A stretch of 29,705 bases of DNA from Desulfuromonadaceae bacterium (GCA_003250235.1 QKGY01000356.1:1-29705), one strand, 5' to 3'. Shown: positions 7,871 through 16,306, counted from the stretch's first letter. The notes: generated from the sequence alone by a model not told the origin. A program made the numbers and translations.

Positions 7871-8598
7871 CTCGGTATCTCCACCAGAAGAAGGCCCAGA
7901 TATCCGTAAGTCAGAGCAATACTGACTATCAGCAGGAGCCAGGCTCCTGCTTTGCGCAGGGTGATCCGCCTTCGGGTGGCGAAGGATACGAGCGGATAGG
8001 CCCGGATAAGGGTCATGTTGACCAGCAGGGCCAGTATGACCACCCAGCCCTGGCTGGCCAGCAATTCAAAGAGATCCAGGTGGCGCCAATAGCCCAGTGC
8101 GACAAAAATGGCCGGTATGGCCAAGGGAAACAGGGCCTTGAACAGACGGTGGTGAACGACCCAGTTCTTGTTGGTCGACGGGCTGATCAGGTTGGCGATA
8201 TTGTCGCAAACCCGTAGCGCAATCTCTTCGGCATTTTTCTGTGTGGTAGAGATTTCCACAGAAGGGTGACCGTCGCGGGGAAAGGTGAGGGTCGCCTGAA
8301 AAATCTCGGGGAGGCCGAGGCGGATCTGAAACGAAATCCGTTGTACGTTGCCGGGAAAATAAGGCTCGGGATAGTCGTTGACCGACTCATATTCCTGAAG
8401 AGACTCCCCCTCTTGGACGGAAAAGGAATATTTGATGAAGGCGCGGGTGTTTTTATTCTCCATGACCTCCATCATGCGGGAGAGGGCCTCGCGGTGGAGC
8501 TTCGGGATATGATGCAGGAAGTATTTTTCCAGTTGGAGCAGTAGCGGCTTGCCCACGTGGCAGGAAACAAGGTTTTTTTGAATGCCGAATTTTTTCAA
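7867..8598 (-). CDS. Membrane protein of unknown function (three C-terminal TM segments)
   Basis: 243 residues from a TTG start with AGGAG eight bases upstream; no ATG lies nearby. Residues 1-155 are soluble and mixed alpha/beta with no motif I recognise. The C-terminal 90 residues hold three hydrophobic segments (about 156-172, 178-195 and 215-235) separated by short basic loops such as ATRRRITLRK, so the N-terminal domain is probably cytoplasmic or peripheral. There is no signal peptide and no catalytic signature. Downstream it overlaps the YkgJ gene tail to tail; upstream lies the terminator of the VWA operon. I do not recognise the family. Confidence 0.75.
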   Translation of the reverse strand: MKKFGIQKNLVSCHVGKPLLLQLEKYFLHHIPKLHREALSRMMEVMENKNTRAFIKYSFSVQEGESLQEYESVNDYPEPYFPGNVQRISFQIRLGLPEIFQATLTFPRDGHPSVEISTTQKNAEEIALRVCDNIANLISPSTNKNWVVHHRLFKALFPLAIPAIFVALGYWRHLDLFELLASQGWVVILALLVNMTLIRAYPLVSFATRRRITLRKAGAWLLLIVSIALTYGYLGLLLVEIPS

Positions 8599-8627
8599 CG
8601 AAAGATCTCCTGAACCATCCCCGGAGT

Positions 8628-8663
8628 AAAGGGGCGGCCCATCCTATTGGAAGAGGCCACCCC
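8628..8663 (-). terminator. Probable terminator of the VWA operon
   Basis: On the minus strand GGGGTGGCC (8663-8655) pairs with GGCCGCCCC (8639-8631) through one G-U pair and is followed by TTT. The T tract is short, so efficiency is uncertain. Confidence 0.5.
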
Positions 8664-8670
8664 GGATCAA

Positions 8671-9321
8671 TTATCCTTCAAGAATACGATCGAGCCGTTC
8701 CAGATCGTTAACCACCCGCCATTTGCCCCCGCCCGCTTCCACGCGCTTTTTCCATTCTTCAAGACGCCCCATGTATTTGCGAGGGTCCATGATGTCTTTG
8801 CGCAGCTTGGTGACATTGAGAGCGACGACGGTGATGCCCGAGATTTGGATGGGAAAGTCGCGCACGTAGCCTTCCTTGAGCTCCTCTTCCATATCGGAGA
8901 AGATGAGGATCGTTTTTCTTCCGGCCCCCGTCTCGTTCAGGTATTCGACAGCCTGAAGAACGCCGCCGGTGATATCGGTATAGGAACTCCCCTTCACGTT
9001 GGCGACAAAGGTATCCATCGCCTGCCGGAAGGCGCGCTTCTGCTCGTTGGCGCCGGACGGACGGCCTTCGAAGGTGATCTTCTGAATGATGTCCTTCTCA
9101 CTGAAGCTCCCCGTGTCGATGCGGGCGACCGCCAGGGAATCCCCCGGCTGAAGCGTGCCGAGGAGGTAGTTGATGATGGCCTGGGCCTTATTGAGTTCCG
9201 CGGTATAGGTCCCCGAGGTGTCCATCAGCATGTAAACCGCCTGAGAGTGGCTGGTGGTGTTGGCACAGCCGAGGGGGAGTAGGATGAGGACAAGCAATAA
9301 AAAGAGTGCGAAGCGTTTCAT
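8671..9321 (-). CDS. VWA-domain lipoprotein
   Basis: The start at 9321 was chosen because AAGGAGGTG precedes it and a signal peptide follows (MKRFALFLLLVLILLPLGC); a longer frame upstream lies within the preceding gene. The lipobox LPLGC places the acylated cysteine at residue 19, so the protein is an exported lipoprotein. The mature part is a von Willebrand A domain with MIDAS motif DTSGT (D34), a later TDITGG and FSDMEEE supplying the other metal ligands. VWA domains bind partners through a divalent metal. The ATG overlaps the stop of the preceding membrane-protein gene (ATGA), which implies translational coupling and a joint complex. Length 216 residues. The specific role is unknown. Confidence 0.88.
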   Translation of the reverse strand: MKRFALFLLLVLILLPLGCANTTSHSQAVYMLMDTSGTYTAELNKAQAIINYLLGTLQPGDSLAVARIDTGSFSEKDIIQKITFEGRPSGANEQKRAFRQAMDTFVANVKGSSYTDITGGVLQAVEYLNETGAGRKTILIFSDMEEELKEGYVRDFPIQISGITVVALNVTKLRKDIMDPRKYMGRLEEWKKRVEAGGGKWRVVNDLERLDRILEG

Positions 9322-10742
9322 TGCGGCACCTCCTTGCTGGCCTGGACGGTGGCGGCGGCCGGACGCGGGCGTGACATCTTCTCCTCGGCCCAGAGCAGGG
9401 GGAAAATTAGCAGGTCGTAAAGGCTGATGATCACCCGGCCGCAATAGTAGGAAGTGTTGCCGAGAAGGCGCAAGGCAAGGGCGAACAGGCGCAGCAGCCA
9501 CATGACGGTGATCCCGATGACGGTGCGGGATGCGTGGATGAAGGATTCGAGCGGGATCGCCACAAAGGTGAGCGCAAAGGGAAGCACCAGCCCCATCACC
9601 ATCTGACCGAGAGTGGGAATCCAGTTGTCCGCGCTTGAGGTGACAGCCTGAACACCGGCCAGTGATTGTTTAAGGGCCTCGTTGTCGGCGGCGATCTGAT
9701 CGCGCATGAAGGCCAGGGCCGACTCGACGCAAGCCAGGGTCAGAAGGATGGAGAAGGAGATCCAGATCATCTTGCGGCGCATCCGGTCATCCATGCTGCC
9801 GATGATGGGAAAGAGGTGGGTGATGCGTAGCGATTCCATCAGAAAAAGGCCCATGGAAACTTCCACCAGGATGATGACGAGGGCGGCGACATTGGCTGTT
9901 TTGAACGGACCGATATAGCTGCCGCCACCGACCATCTCCGACATGGGCAGTGCGATGAGGTTGAAGTTGATCACCGCCCCGCCGATGGCGATAAGCATGA
10001 CCAGACCGGCGATCACGAACTGGGTCAGCGAGGACGAGGAAAGTTTACGCTCCGCGGTGGCCGACATGGTCCGCATGGCCTCGTAGTCGTTCATGCGGCT
10101 GTCGATGACCTGTGCCCTCTCCTGCAGACCGGTGATGGTTTTGCCCACCTTTTCCAGGGTCTGGCTCAATTTGCGCCAAGTGGGCATCATGCGTTTCAGA
10201 AGAGTATGGCGGGTGCCGCTCGATTTGCGGTATTCGGCCATAGCCGCTTTATGCTGGCGGTCGAGGGTCTTATGGATTTCCCCCAGAATGGTGGCGACGC
10301 CACCGTCTTTACTCTCGGGGATCTGGGCCACGGCATCCACGGCGGCAATCCAGGTTGGCGGTGACGGCGGTACCTCGGTGCTCTGACTGTAGTCTTCGTC
10401 GATTTTTACCAACAGGTCCGACATGCTGCGGTGGAATGCCGGATAGGTCTGCAGGTCCTGTTTTACCACCGCTTCGACCCGCAGGAATTCGCGTTCGATT
10501 TCTTTTTCCACCTCGATCATTCCTGCGGCCAGCAGCACCTCGCGATTGCGGTGGCGAAGCCGCTGTTCCGCTCCCAAAACGGAGCGGGCCGCCAGCCGGA
10601 ATCCGGTACTCAGGACACGACTGAAGGAGCGGATCGCCTGGTGGGCTTGTTTGCGGGCCATGTAGAGAAGAACGATGGCGAGAGTGGCCCAGAGAAGTAG
10701 CGAGAGAACGGGGTGATCTTGGAACAGTAGGAATTGTTTCAT
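9318..10742 (-). CDS. Multi-TM coiled-coil membrane protein, partner of the VWA lipoprotein
   Basis: 474 residues. The start at 10742 (MKQFLLFQDHP) is preferred over an ATG 24 bases upstream because GGAGGG stands just before it. One TM segment lies near residues 11-30. A long soluble, charged helical region of about 200 residues (about 35-235) follows, then four or five further TM segments (about 240-262, 288-310, 325-345, 385-408, 420-440) and a short cytoplasmic-looking tail ending ASKEVPQ. I see no ATPase, protease or channel signature. It is first in a two-gene operon with the VWA lipoprotein, with overlapping stop and start. I do not recognise the family; a scaffold or gated membrane complex is only a guess. 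Confidence 0.82.
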   Translation of the reverse strand: MKQFLLFQDHPVLSLLLWATLAIVLLYMARKQAHQAIRSFSRVLSTGFRLAARSVLGAEQRLRHRNREVLLAAGMIEVEKEIEREFLRVEAVVKQDLQTYPAFHRSMSDLLVKIDEDYSQSTEVPPSPPTWIAAVDAVAQIPESKDGGVATILGEIHKTLDRQHKAAMAEYRKSSGTRHTLLKRMMPTWRKLSQTLEKVGKTITGLQERAQVIDSRMNDYEAMRTMSATAERKLSSSSLTQFVIAGLVMLIAIGGAVINFNLIALPMSEMVGGGSYIGPFKTANVAALVIILVEVSMGLFLMESLRITHLFPIIGSMDDRMRRKMIWISFSILLTLACVESALAFMRDQIAADNEALKQSLAGVQAVTSSADNWIPTLGQMVMGLVLPFALTFVAIPLESFIHASRTVIGITVMWLLRLFALALRLLGNTSYYCGRVIISLYDLLIFPLLWAEEKMSRPRPAAATVQASKEVPQ

Positions 10743-11141
10743 GCGTTGCCCTCCAACATTGTTCATTTAAGACGGAACCGTCCGCAATGTTCCGAACGGT
10801 TGCTACGGTCTGGTGCTGTCCGATGGGGCAGCAGCGTGTTGATTTGCAACATGGGTTCCAAAACATCGACGAACCCGACTTAAGCCGCAAATAAGGCGGA
10901 TTTATGGGCTCGTATCCCCTCCTGAGGGGACGACACCTGTGGAACCCCTTCTGTTTTTGGCATTTCCACGGGGCTGGAGCCGTAAAGAGAAAGTTAAATG
11001 ACTTTGAGAAAGTAACAATTTTGCGTCCTGACAACGGACATCCCCTGTTGTCGTTGCATCGCGTATCGAGGCTGTTAAGGTTTAAACAACAGTCGCAAAA
11101 GTGCGAATCACGATGAACGCGAGTCCTTACGGGGTATACAT
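10743..11141. other. Divergent intergenic region with several dyads
   Basis: About 400 bp between two divergent genes. It holds interleaved inverted repeats CGGAAC/GTTCCG (10773-10794) and AACCGT/ACGGTT (10776-10801) just upstream of the membrane-protein gene, a hairpin TCCCCT/AGGGGA near 10917, and GACAAC/GTTGTC (11030-11052) before the plus-strand gene. No convincing -35/-10 pair, riboswitch or small ORF was found. Confidence 0.4.
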
Positions 11142-12233
11142 ATGGCAAAAAAGATTTTTGTGGCGGCGACAGGGCAGAACCTGGGTAAAACAACCCTGAG
11201 TCTGTCATTGCTGCACATGGCCCGAAAGAAGTACCGGCGTGTCGGTTTTATCAAGCCTCTTGGCCCCAAGCCGGCCTCTTTCAGGGGCCTGGATGTGGAT
11301 AAGGATGCCGCGTTGATGGCCGAGGTGTATGGACTCGAGGAGGATATCCGGCTCATGTCCCCTGTGGTTCTGCACCCAGGAGAAACCAAGAAGTTTATCG
11401 ACGGACGCTGGACGGCGGCGCCATTGGCCGAGAAGATCCGTCAGGCGACGCGCGAGCTTGAGGAAAAATGCGATTTTCTGATTATTGAGGGCGCCGGACA
11501 TGTCGGTGTCGGCTCGGTCATCGGCTTGAACAATGCGCGGATCGCCAGGATGCTCGATGCACCGGTTCTGCTTATTTGTGGCGGCGGAATCGGCAATGCC
11601 ATCGATTCCGTGCATATGAATGTCGCCCTGTACCGCCAGGAAGGGGCCGATGTCCGGATGGTGCTCCCCAACAAAATCCTGCCTGAGAAACGCAAGGAAA
11701 CCCTCTACTACATGGGATTGTCGTTTGCGCAGGCTTCGTTCAAGATTCTTCCGGGGTTCAACTTTTCGCCGATCCTGGCCCACCCGACTCTGCAGCACCT
11801 CTCCCGGCTTTTGCACCTGAGTCTTCGCGCTGACGCGACGCAGGCCAGCCGCATCGTGCATCACATTCATCTGGGTGCGGCCTCTGCTCCCCGTGTGCTG
11901 GACGCCCTGAAAGCCTCGACGTTGCTGGTCGTTACCAGCAGTCGCGACGAGCTTCTGGTTATGCTGGCTTCTTTGTACGACATCCCGGAATATCATTCGG
12001 AGATCGCCGGCCTGATCATTCCCGGAGTCTCACCCGTCACCAATGTGACCCAGCTGATTCTGGATCGCAGCGCCATCCCCTACATGCGTACCAACGCCAA
12101 CTCGGCCGAAGTCTATTCGATCATCAAGAACGATGTGGCCAAGATTACGGCAGAGGATCGGGAGAAGATCGAAGAAGTCCAGAAGCTGGCGGAGACCGAA
12201 ATGGATTTTTCCGCCATCGATGCCCTGCTTTGA
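11142..12233 (+). CDS. BioD-like P-loop / DRTGG-domain protein
   Basis: 363 residues. The N-terminal half is a dethiobiotin-synthetase-like P-loop domain: GQNLGKTTLSLSL (residues about 11-23), the substrate-loop-like GFIKPLGPK, EGAGHVGVGS, and LLICGGGIGNAIDS. The C-terminal part (about 215-330) has the DRTGG-type fold signature LLVVTSSRDELL...IAGLIIPG, the same arrangement as the N-terminal half of long phosphotransacetylases but without the Pta catalytic domain. Known stand-alone forms are of unknown function and may sense a nucleotide or acetyl metabolite. The ribosome site (GGGG) is weak. It is convergent with the DsrE-like gene, with 12 bp between stops. Confidence 0.85.
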   Translation: MAKKIFVAATGQNLGKTTLSLSLLHMARKKYRRVGFIKPLGPKPASFRGLDVDKDAALMAEVYGLEEDIRLMSPVVLHPGETKKFIDGRWTAAPLAEKIRQATRELEEKCDFLIIEGAGHVGVGSVIGLNNARIARMLDAPVLLICGGGIGNAIDSVHMNVALYRQEGADVRMVLPNKILPEKRKETLYYMGLSFAQASFKILPGFNFSPILAHPTLQHLSRLLHLSLRADATQASRIVHHIHLGAASAPRVLDALKASTLLVVTSSRDELLVMLASLYDIPEYHSEIAGLIIPGVSPVTNVTQLILDRSAIPYMRTNANSAEVYSIIKNDVAKITAEDREKIEEVQKLAETEMDFSAIDALL

Positions 12234-12245
12234 TGGCGGATCGGC

Positions 12246-12596
12246 TCAAAAGGTGAGAATCTGGTACCCGCGGATCAGATAGTCGGCAAGACTCGGGTGT
12301 CCGGACATGTCCGCACAAATTGCAAGCTCTTGACGCTCGGCGCTTTCCAAGGCTTTCATCTTCGATGCGCAGGCCCGGCAGACGCAATCGATCAGGCCGG
12401 CCTGGACGACGCGGGCGTAAAGGGCGGACAACGGCTGGCCGGGCTCAGCAAGATCGCGGACCAGTCCCGTGGCACTCCCTTCCATGACAATTTTCACGTC
12501 AAAGCCTTTTTCCTTGAAATCGAGGGCATTCAATAACACATGGACAAAGCAGGTTGGGTCGCCATTGAAGGCAACGAGAACGACTTTGCGGTTCAT
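12246..12596 (-). CDS. DsrE-like small sulfur-relay-type protein
   Basis: 116 residues, DsrE/DsrF-like fold by its order: beta strand VVLVAF, helix, then DVKIVMEGSATGL, and a cysteine loop DCVCRACASK (C71, C73, C76) with another at C94. In DsrE proteins a cysteine at about this place carries a persulfide in sulfur transfer; which of these would act is not clear. The start overlaps the stop of the GGDEF gene (ATGA) and also has its own AAGGAG, so the two are coupled. The link between a cyclase and a sulfur-relay-like protein is unexplained. Confidence 0.8.
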   Translation of the reverse strand: MNRKVVLVAFNGDPTCFVHVLLNALDFKEKGFDVKIVMEGSATGLVRDLAEPGQPLSALYARVVQAGLIDCVCRACASKMKALESAERQELAICADMSGHPSLADYLIRGYQILTF

Positions 12597-14554
12597 ACAT
12601 CCTCTCCTTGAGTCATGGACTTGTGGCGTTTTTTATCTTTGTACATCCTTTCGTCCGCCAGTCGGAAAATCCGTTCCAGGGAATCCCCTTCCACCGCCGT
12701 GGCGACTCCCAGGGATAAAATGACCTTAGGGCCGTCGTTTTTCAGGTTTCTCTCGGCCTGCAGCAGTCGGATCCGCTGGACCGCTAAAACTGCCGACTCC
12801 TCGTCGGCACCGGCGATCAGAACGGCGAATTCGTCTCCGCCGATCCTGGCGACGACATCGTCGCTACGAAACACACTGGAGAGAAGTGCTGCGGCATGTT
12901 GGATCATCTGATCGCCGGCGACGTGCCCCAGTTGGTCATTGACCTGCTTGAGCCCATCCACGTCGGCAACGATCAGGCTGATCGGAAAGCGTCTCCCTCC
13001 TGCGAGGCGATCCATTTCCGCATCGAAGAATCCGCGGTTGTAAAGTCCGGTCAGGCTGTCATGAAGACTCAGGTGAGTCAGTCGATGTTCGATGTTTTTG
13101 CGGTCCGTGATATCGGTGTTGCTTCCGCGAAGTCCAAGAAAGGAGCCCACTTCATCAAAAATGGGTTGGCAGAAATGGCTGATCCACCGCGTTTGTCCGT
13201 CACGGGTAAGGATACGAAAATCCAGGGGAGAAAGATCTTCGTTTCCCGAGCCCACAGCCTCCTGGTGCTTGAGCCAGAGTTCCAGATCATCGGGGTGAAC
13301 GATCCGTTCAAAATGTTCTCCAAAAGACTCAATCTCTTCCGGTGTGTAGCCGGTTATCCGCGTGACAGCAGGGGAGATGTACAACATTTTCCCTGCTGCC
13401 GATTTCCAGAAAATCCAGTCTGTAGACCAGTCAGCCAGGGTTTGGAAGAGCTCCTGGCTTTGTTTGAGCTCCTTTTTACGGGCATCCAGCTGAGCCATCA
13501 TGAAGTTGAATGATGTTGCCAATTCGCCGATCTCATCCCGGGTGGGTATTTTCACCCGCAGGGAATCATCCTGTTTGCTGGCGATCTTTTTGATATGGTC
13601 GGTCAGAGAGATCAGTGGACCGATGAGGTAGCGCATCACCAGCCACATGAGTGTAGCCACAACCAACGCGCCGACCCCGATGATGATCAGGGCGGTGCGC
13701 TGGGCTGTCTGCACCGGGGCATAGGCTTCCGCGACGGGGAAATTGGCCGCCAGGATCCAGGGGACACTGTGCAGATGTTTGAAGGCGACCATGGTGCGCA
13801 ATCCTCTGGAGTTTACGGTCTCACCAGCGCCCTGGAATCCTTCGATGGCTTGGTCTAACAGCCGATTGGCCCCGGGAGGAATGTCCTGTTTCATGATCCG
13901 GCTGGGGTCCGGATGCATGATCATGGTGCGGTCATGGGTGAAGAGGTAAAAATAACCGGTCTGTCCCACCTTTGCGGTAACGATTTCCCTGAGGAAATTG
14001 TTACCGAGTAAATCAATGCTGGCCGCGAATATGGCCTTTAGGTGGCCCTGAGAATCGAGAATCGGGGCCGCCAGGACGATGATCGGGTGTTGATGGTCCT
14101 GGGTGGTGACAAACGGTTCTGAAATGTAGGGAATCTTATGGTGCTGCGTCTCCTGGATGTAGGGTCTGTAGGATAGGTCAAAGCCTGTACGACTCGGTTT
14201 GTTGCGGGTCTCGGCGATGATTTTCCCTTCCGGCGTAAAAAGGACCAGTCCATTGTCAAACAGGGAGAGAAGTGCGTATTGCCGGTTCAGATACGTCTCC
14301 GCCTTTGAGGGATCGTGGATCAACTCATCGGTAATGTTGCGGGATGCCTCATGAATCGTTTTTTGATCCGAAGCAAGTTTCTGGTCGATGCTTTGGGCAA
14401 GAAGCGAGACGTTTGTGAAAAGCTGGCCTTCAATGGAAAGGGTGAACTGATGTTGAAAATAGTGTAGGGCAATGCTGGTTACCAGGGGCATGAGCACAAA
14501 AAAGACCATGGATGAAAAAAGGACGATTTTGCTTTTCAAACTGAAGGGCTTCAT
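12593..14554 (-). CDS. Membrane diguanylate cyclase: dCache-HAMP-PAS-GGDEF
   Basis: 653 residues. TM1 is at about 11-30, a periplasmic double-Cache sensor follows at about 35-285 (DLSYRPYIQETQHHKIPYIS and PWILAANFPVAEA are typical), then TM2 at about 290-312, HAMP, a PAS domain at about 365-480 and a C-terminal GGDEF domain. The active-site motif is intact (IGGDEFAVL), and an inhibitory I-site RSDD sits the usual distance before it, so the product should make c-di-GMP under feedback control. No EAL domain. Start ATG at 14554 with GGGGAG upstream. It leads a two-gene operon with the DsrE-like gene. The Cache ligand is unknown. Confidence 0.94.
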   Translation of the reverse strand: MKPFSLKSKIVLFSSMVFFVLMPLVTSIALHYFQHQFTLSIEGQLFTNVSLLAQSIDQKLASDQKTIHEASRNITDELIHDPSKAETYLNRQYALLSLFDNGLVLFTPEGKIIAETRNKPSRTGFDLSYRPYIQETQHHKIPYISEPFVTTQDHQHPIIVLAAPILDSQGHLKAIFAASIDLLGNNFLREIVTAKVGQTGYFYLFTHDRTMIMHPDPSRIMKQDIPPGANRLLDQAIEGFQGAGETVNSRGLRTMVAFKHLHSVPWILAANFPVAEAYAPVQTAQRTALIIIGVGALVVATLMWLVMRYLIGPLISLTDHIKKIASKQDDSLRVKIPTRDEIGELATSFNFMMAQLDARKKELKQSQELFQTLADWSTDWIFWKSAAGKMLYISPAVTRITGYTPEEIESFGEHFERIVHPDDLELWLKHQEAVGSGNEDLSPLDFRILTRDGQTRWISHFCQPIFDEVGSFLGLRGSNTDITDRKNIEHRLTHLSLHDSLTGLYNRGFFDAEMDRLAGGRRFPISLIVADVDGLKQVNDQLGHVAGDQMIQHAAALLSSVFRSDDVVARIGGDEFAVLIAGADEESAVLAVQRIRLLQAERNLKNDGPKVILSLGVATAVEGDSLERIFRLADERMYKDKKRHKSMTQGEDV

Positions 14555-14897
14555 TGCTCTCCCCGTGAAGAGATTTGGGCGGCTCTTTGCCTACGATGGA
14601 ATCCTTCAAAAGTATCCAATATTTTACCCCAGAAGTATTTATAAAGAGATAGCATTTTTCATATTTTTTCAGTTTTGCAGTTGAACGCGTTTGACATGCA
14701 GCGTTATCGAGAACTGTCTGTGGATGTCGTGATTTTTAATGACAAGAATGCATGTGGGTAGATCATTGAGCACTTTCTAGGGTATCATCTCAAAATACAA
14801 CACCTCTTTGGGTGAAAAATATTTATATTGGGGCTTTTTGCTGTGTTTTGATCCCGTCCGTTTTGGGCTTCACGTTTATTCTGAAAGGATTGATTCT
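14555..14897. other. AT-rich divergent intergenic region
   Basis: About 340 bp between the GGDEF gene (minus) and the ferritin-like pseudogene (plus). It contains an AT-rich block (14620-14685) likely to hold the cyclase promoter and a TTGACA near 14690 without a matching -10. No ORF, RNA or repeat could be supported. Confidence 0.4.
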
Positions 14898-15342
14898 ATG
14901 ATGACGAGCTTTTTAGCCAAGTGCCTCGAAATTGAAAAGGCTGCTGGCCGGATCTATGATCATTTTCAGCAAACGATTCCTTGCGGGGATGATCTTAAAC
15001 GTACTTGATGAGGAGGCGCACGCCGAGCAGATCAAGCTGGCCATGCGCTTGGCTGAAGAGGGGGTCTTTTCGGGAAAGCGCGTGCCTGAAGGCAATATTG
15101 ATCAATTGCTCAATCGGGTTCGAAGCATCGTCAGGGGCGTTGAGACACAAAGCCCTTCGGTCGGGGATGCCTTGCGGGTTTCCATGAAACTGGAGGAAGA
15201 TTTCGGACAGGTTCATGCTTTGGCGGCTCTGGAGTTTGTCAATACGGGGATGGAAACCGTGTTCAGAAGGTTGGCTCGCGCCGACGAAGAACATGTGAAC
15301 GAGCTCAAAACGTATTATCGAAAGCATTTTGGAACCCTTTGA
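14898..15342 (+). pseudogene. Ferritin-like (rubrerythrin-type) protein, frameshifted
   Basis: The start at 14898 has AAAGGA upstream. The first frame reads MMTSFLAKCLEIEKAAGRIY through GDDLKRT and stops at 15006-15008; the second frame (phase +1) takes up DEEAHAEQIKLAMRLAEEG and runs to 15342. Together they give the four-helix plan of ferritin-like proteins, with helix-1 EIEKAAGRIY and helix-2 DEEAHAEQ metal-ligand motifs. Between LKR and DEEAHAE the usual five or six residues of helix 2 are lacking, so a small deletion of about 14-20 bases, net +1 in frame, fits better than a one-base error. A terminator follows. If the deletion is real, no working di-iron protein is made. Confidence 0.75.
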
Positions 15343-15400
15343 TTTTCCATTGGGAGGCTGTGACCGTCGGAGCACGAAACGCACGTATTGTCCTTCTTGC

Positions 15401-15448
15401 AAAGAAAGAGGCCCGCTTTTCAAAGGTAAAACGGGCCTCTTTCTTTTT
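15401..15448 (+). terminator. Strong rho-independent terminator
   Basis: A 15-bp perfect stem, AAAGAAAGAGGCCCG (15401-15415) with CGGGCCTCTTTCTTT (15432-15446), followed by further T. It ends the ferritin-like transcription unit. Confidence 0.92.
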
Positions 15449-15540
15449 GTGCCCCCCCAAAAAAATAATGGCAATTCATATATGTGATTCCAGGGTCGGG
15501 TTGGTCACTCGTGGTGAAACACCCTTCATGGTCTTTGGCA

Positions 15541-16008
15541 TTATTGGAGGTCGATGGGGTTTCCGCAATTGGGACAGTTGACTGTGTTTTCTTTGCCGGA
15601 TCGACGGTAAATTACGTTGTTATCACAGTTGTTGCACCTTACGATGTGGGTTTCGATGGTTTCAGGACGTCGGTCAATTCGTTTTATCTGGTGCAATGCC
15701 AGGGGAAATGATTTTTTCTCTCCCGAAGAATCCTCCTTTTCTTGACCCGGGTTCTGGAGAGGTCGGGATTCCTGGACCTGTGGAGGTGTGTTCTCGTTCC
15801 CACGGGTAGGATTTTGATTCATTCGGGCCAAGATTTCTTCGACTTTGTTTTCAATGTTTTTCACATTAGATCGGATGCCTTTGAGGCTGTTGAAGCTTCT
15901 CCATGCAAGATACCCCAACAGAACAGTCACTCCGACAAACAGGGCAAGTATGCCGGCAAGGTTGTTCCAGGAAGTGGGCTCGGAAGCTGTTGCAAACAGT
16001 GAATTCAT
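15541..16008 (-). CDS. Membrane-anchored zinc-ribbon protein
   Basis: 155 residues; AAAGGA precedes the ATG. One TM segment (about 17-36) is followed by a short coiled coil (about 42-66, KNIENKVEEILARMN), a polar disordered linker (67-105) and a C-terminal zinc ribbon with CNNC (C125, C128) and CPNC (C145, C148). The plan is that of a small membrane-tethered adaptor with the ribbon in the cytoplasm; no enzyme motif is present. A -24/-12 sigma-54-like element lies just upstream at 16069-16054 and a palindromic dyad shared with the chemotaxis loci lies farther upstream, so it may belong to the same regulon. The family is not recognised. Confidence 0.8.
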   Translation of the reverse strand: MNSLFATASEPTSWNNLAGILALFVGVTVLLGYLAWRSFNSLKGIRSNVKNIENKVEEILARMNQNPTRGNENTPPQVQESRPLQNPGQEKEDSSGEKKSFPLALHQIKRIDRRPETIETHIVRCNNCDNNVIYRRSGKENTVNCPNCGNPIDLQ

Positions 16009-16053
16009 CGTGCGTCCTTTTCTTCGTTGACAATGCGGTTGTCTTTTCTATTA

Positions 16054-16069
16054 GACAAAAGCTGTGCCA
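16054..16069 (-). promoter_or_regulatory. Sigma-54-like promoter of the TM/zinc-ribbon gene
   Basis: On the minus strand TGGCACAGCTTTTGTC: perfect -24 TGGCAC, GG-N10-GT spacing, -12 TTGT instead of TTGC. The predicted transcription start is about 35 bases before the start codon at 16008. The rest of 16009-16306 holds only the dyad at 16256. Confidence 0.55.
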
Positions 16070-16255
16070 TAAGAGCGGAAAACGCGGCCGGGAAAGAGCC
16101 TCAAAAGAATTCCTTGCTTTAACTTCTTGAAACTATTCGTAATTTTTGAGGCGTAGTTAGGTTTTTATGCGAGCGGTAGGAGGTTTTGAGAGAGATCTTG
16201 CCGGATAAAACTTTAAGTCTAATGGGAAAATGTTACACTTGTGTGCGCATGCTAG

Positions 16256-16269
16256 AGTGCCATGACACA
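16256..16269 (-). promoter_or_regulatory. Candidate enhancer dyad (TGTGTCATGGCACW family)
   Basis: AGTGCCATGACACA on the plus strand is the reverse complement of the exact 14-mer found at 23083 and 29258, with one mismatch. It lies about 190 bp upstream of the sigma-54-like element at 16054-16069, a normal distance for an NtrC-type enhancer. Confidence 0.55.
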
Positions 16270-16306
16270 GGGGCGTGGATTGCAGGGTCGTGGTGTTTGC
16301 TGAGAG

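Noticed and set aside
10880..11010. Possible c-di-GMP riboswitch in the leader of the BioD-like gene
   Set aside because: Local hairpins exist, but the conserved GEMM core and tetraloop-receptor sequences are not found.
9502..11208. 299-residue minus-strand ORF covering 10309-11208
   Set aside because: It overlaps the intergenic region and the start of the well-supported membrane-protein gene in another frame; Pro/Arg-rich composition and no family motif.
16268..16284. Plus-strand GG-N10-GC element ending in TTGCA
   Set aside because: The -24 side is poor (AGGGGCG) and it would transcribe antisense into rsmE with no gene to serve.
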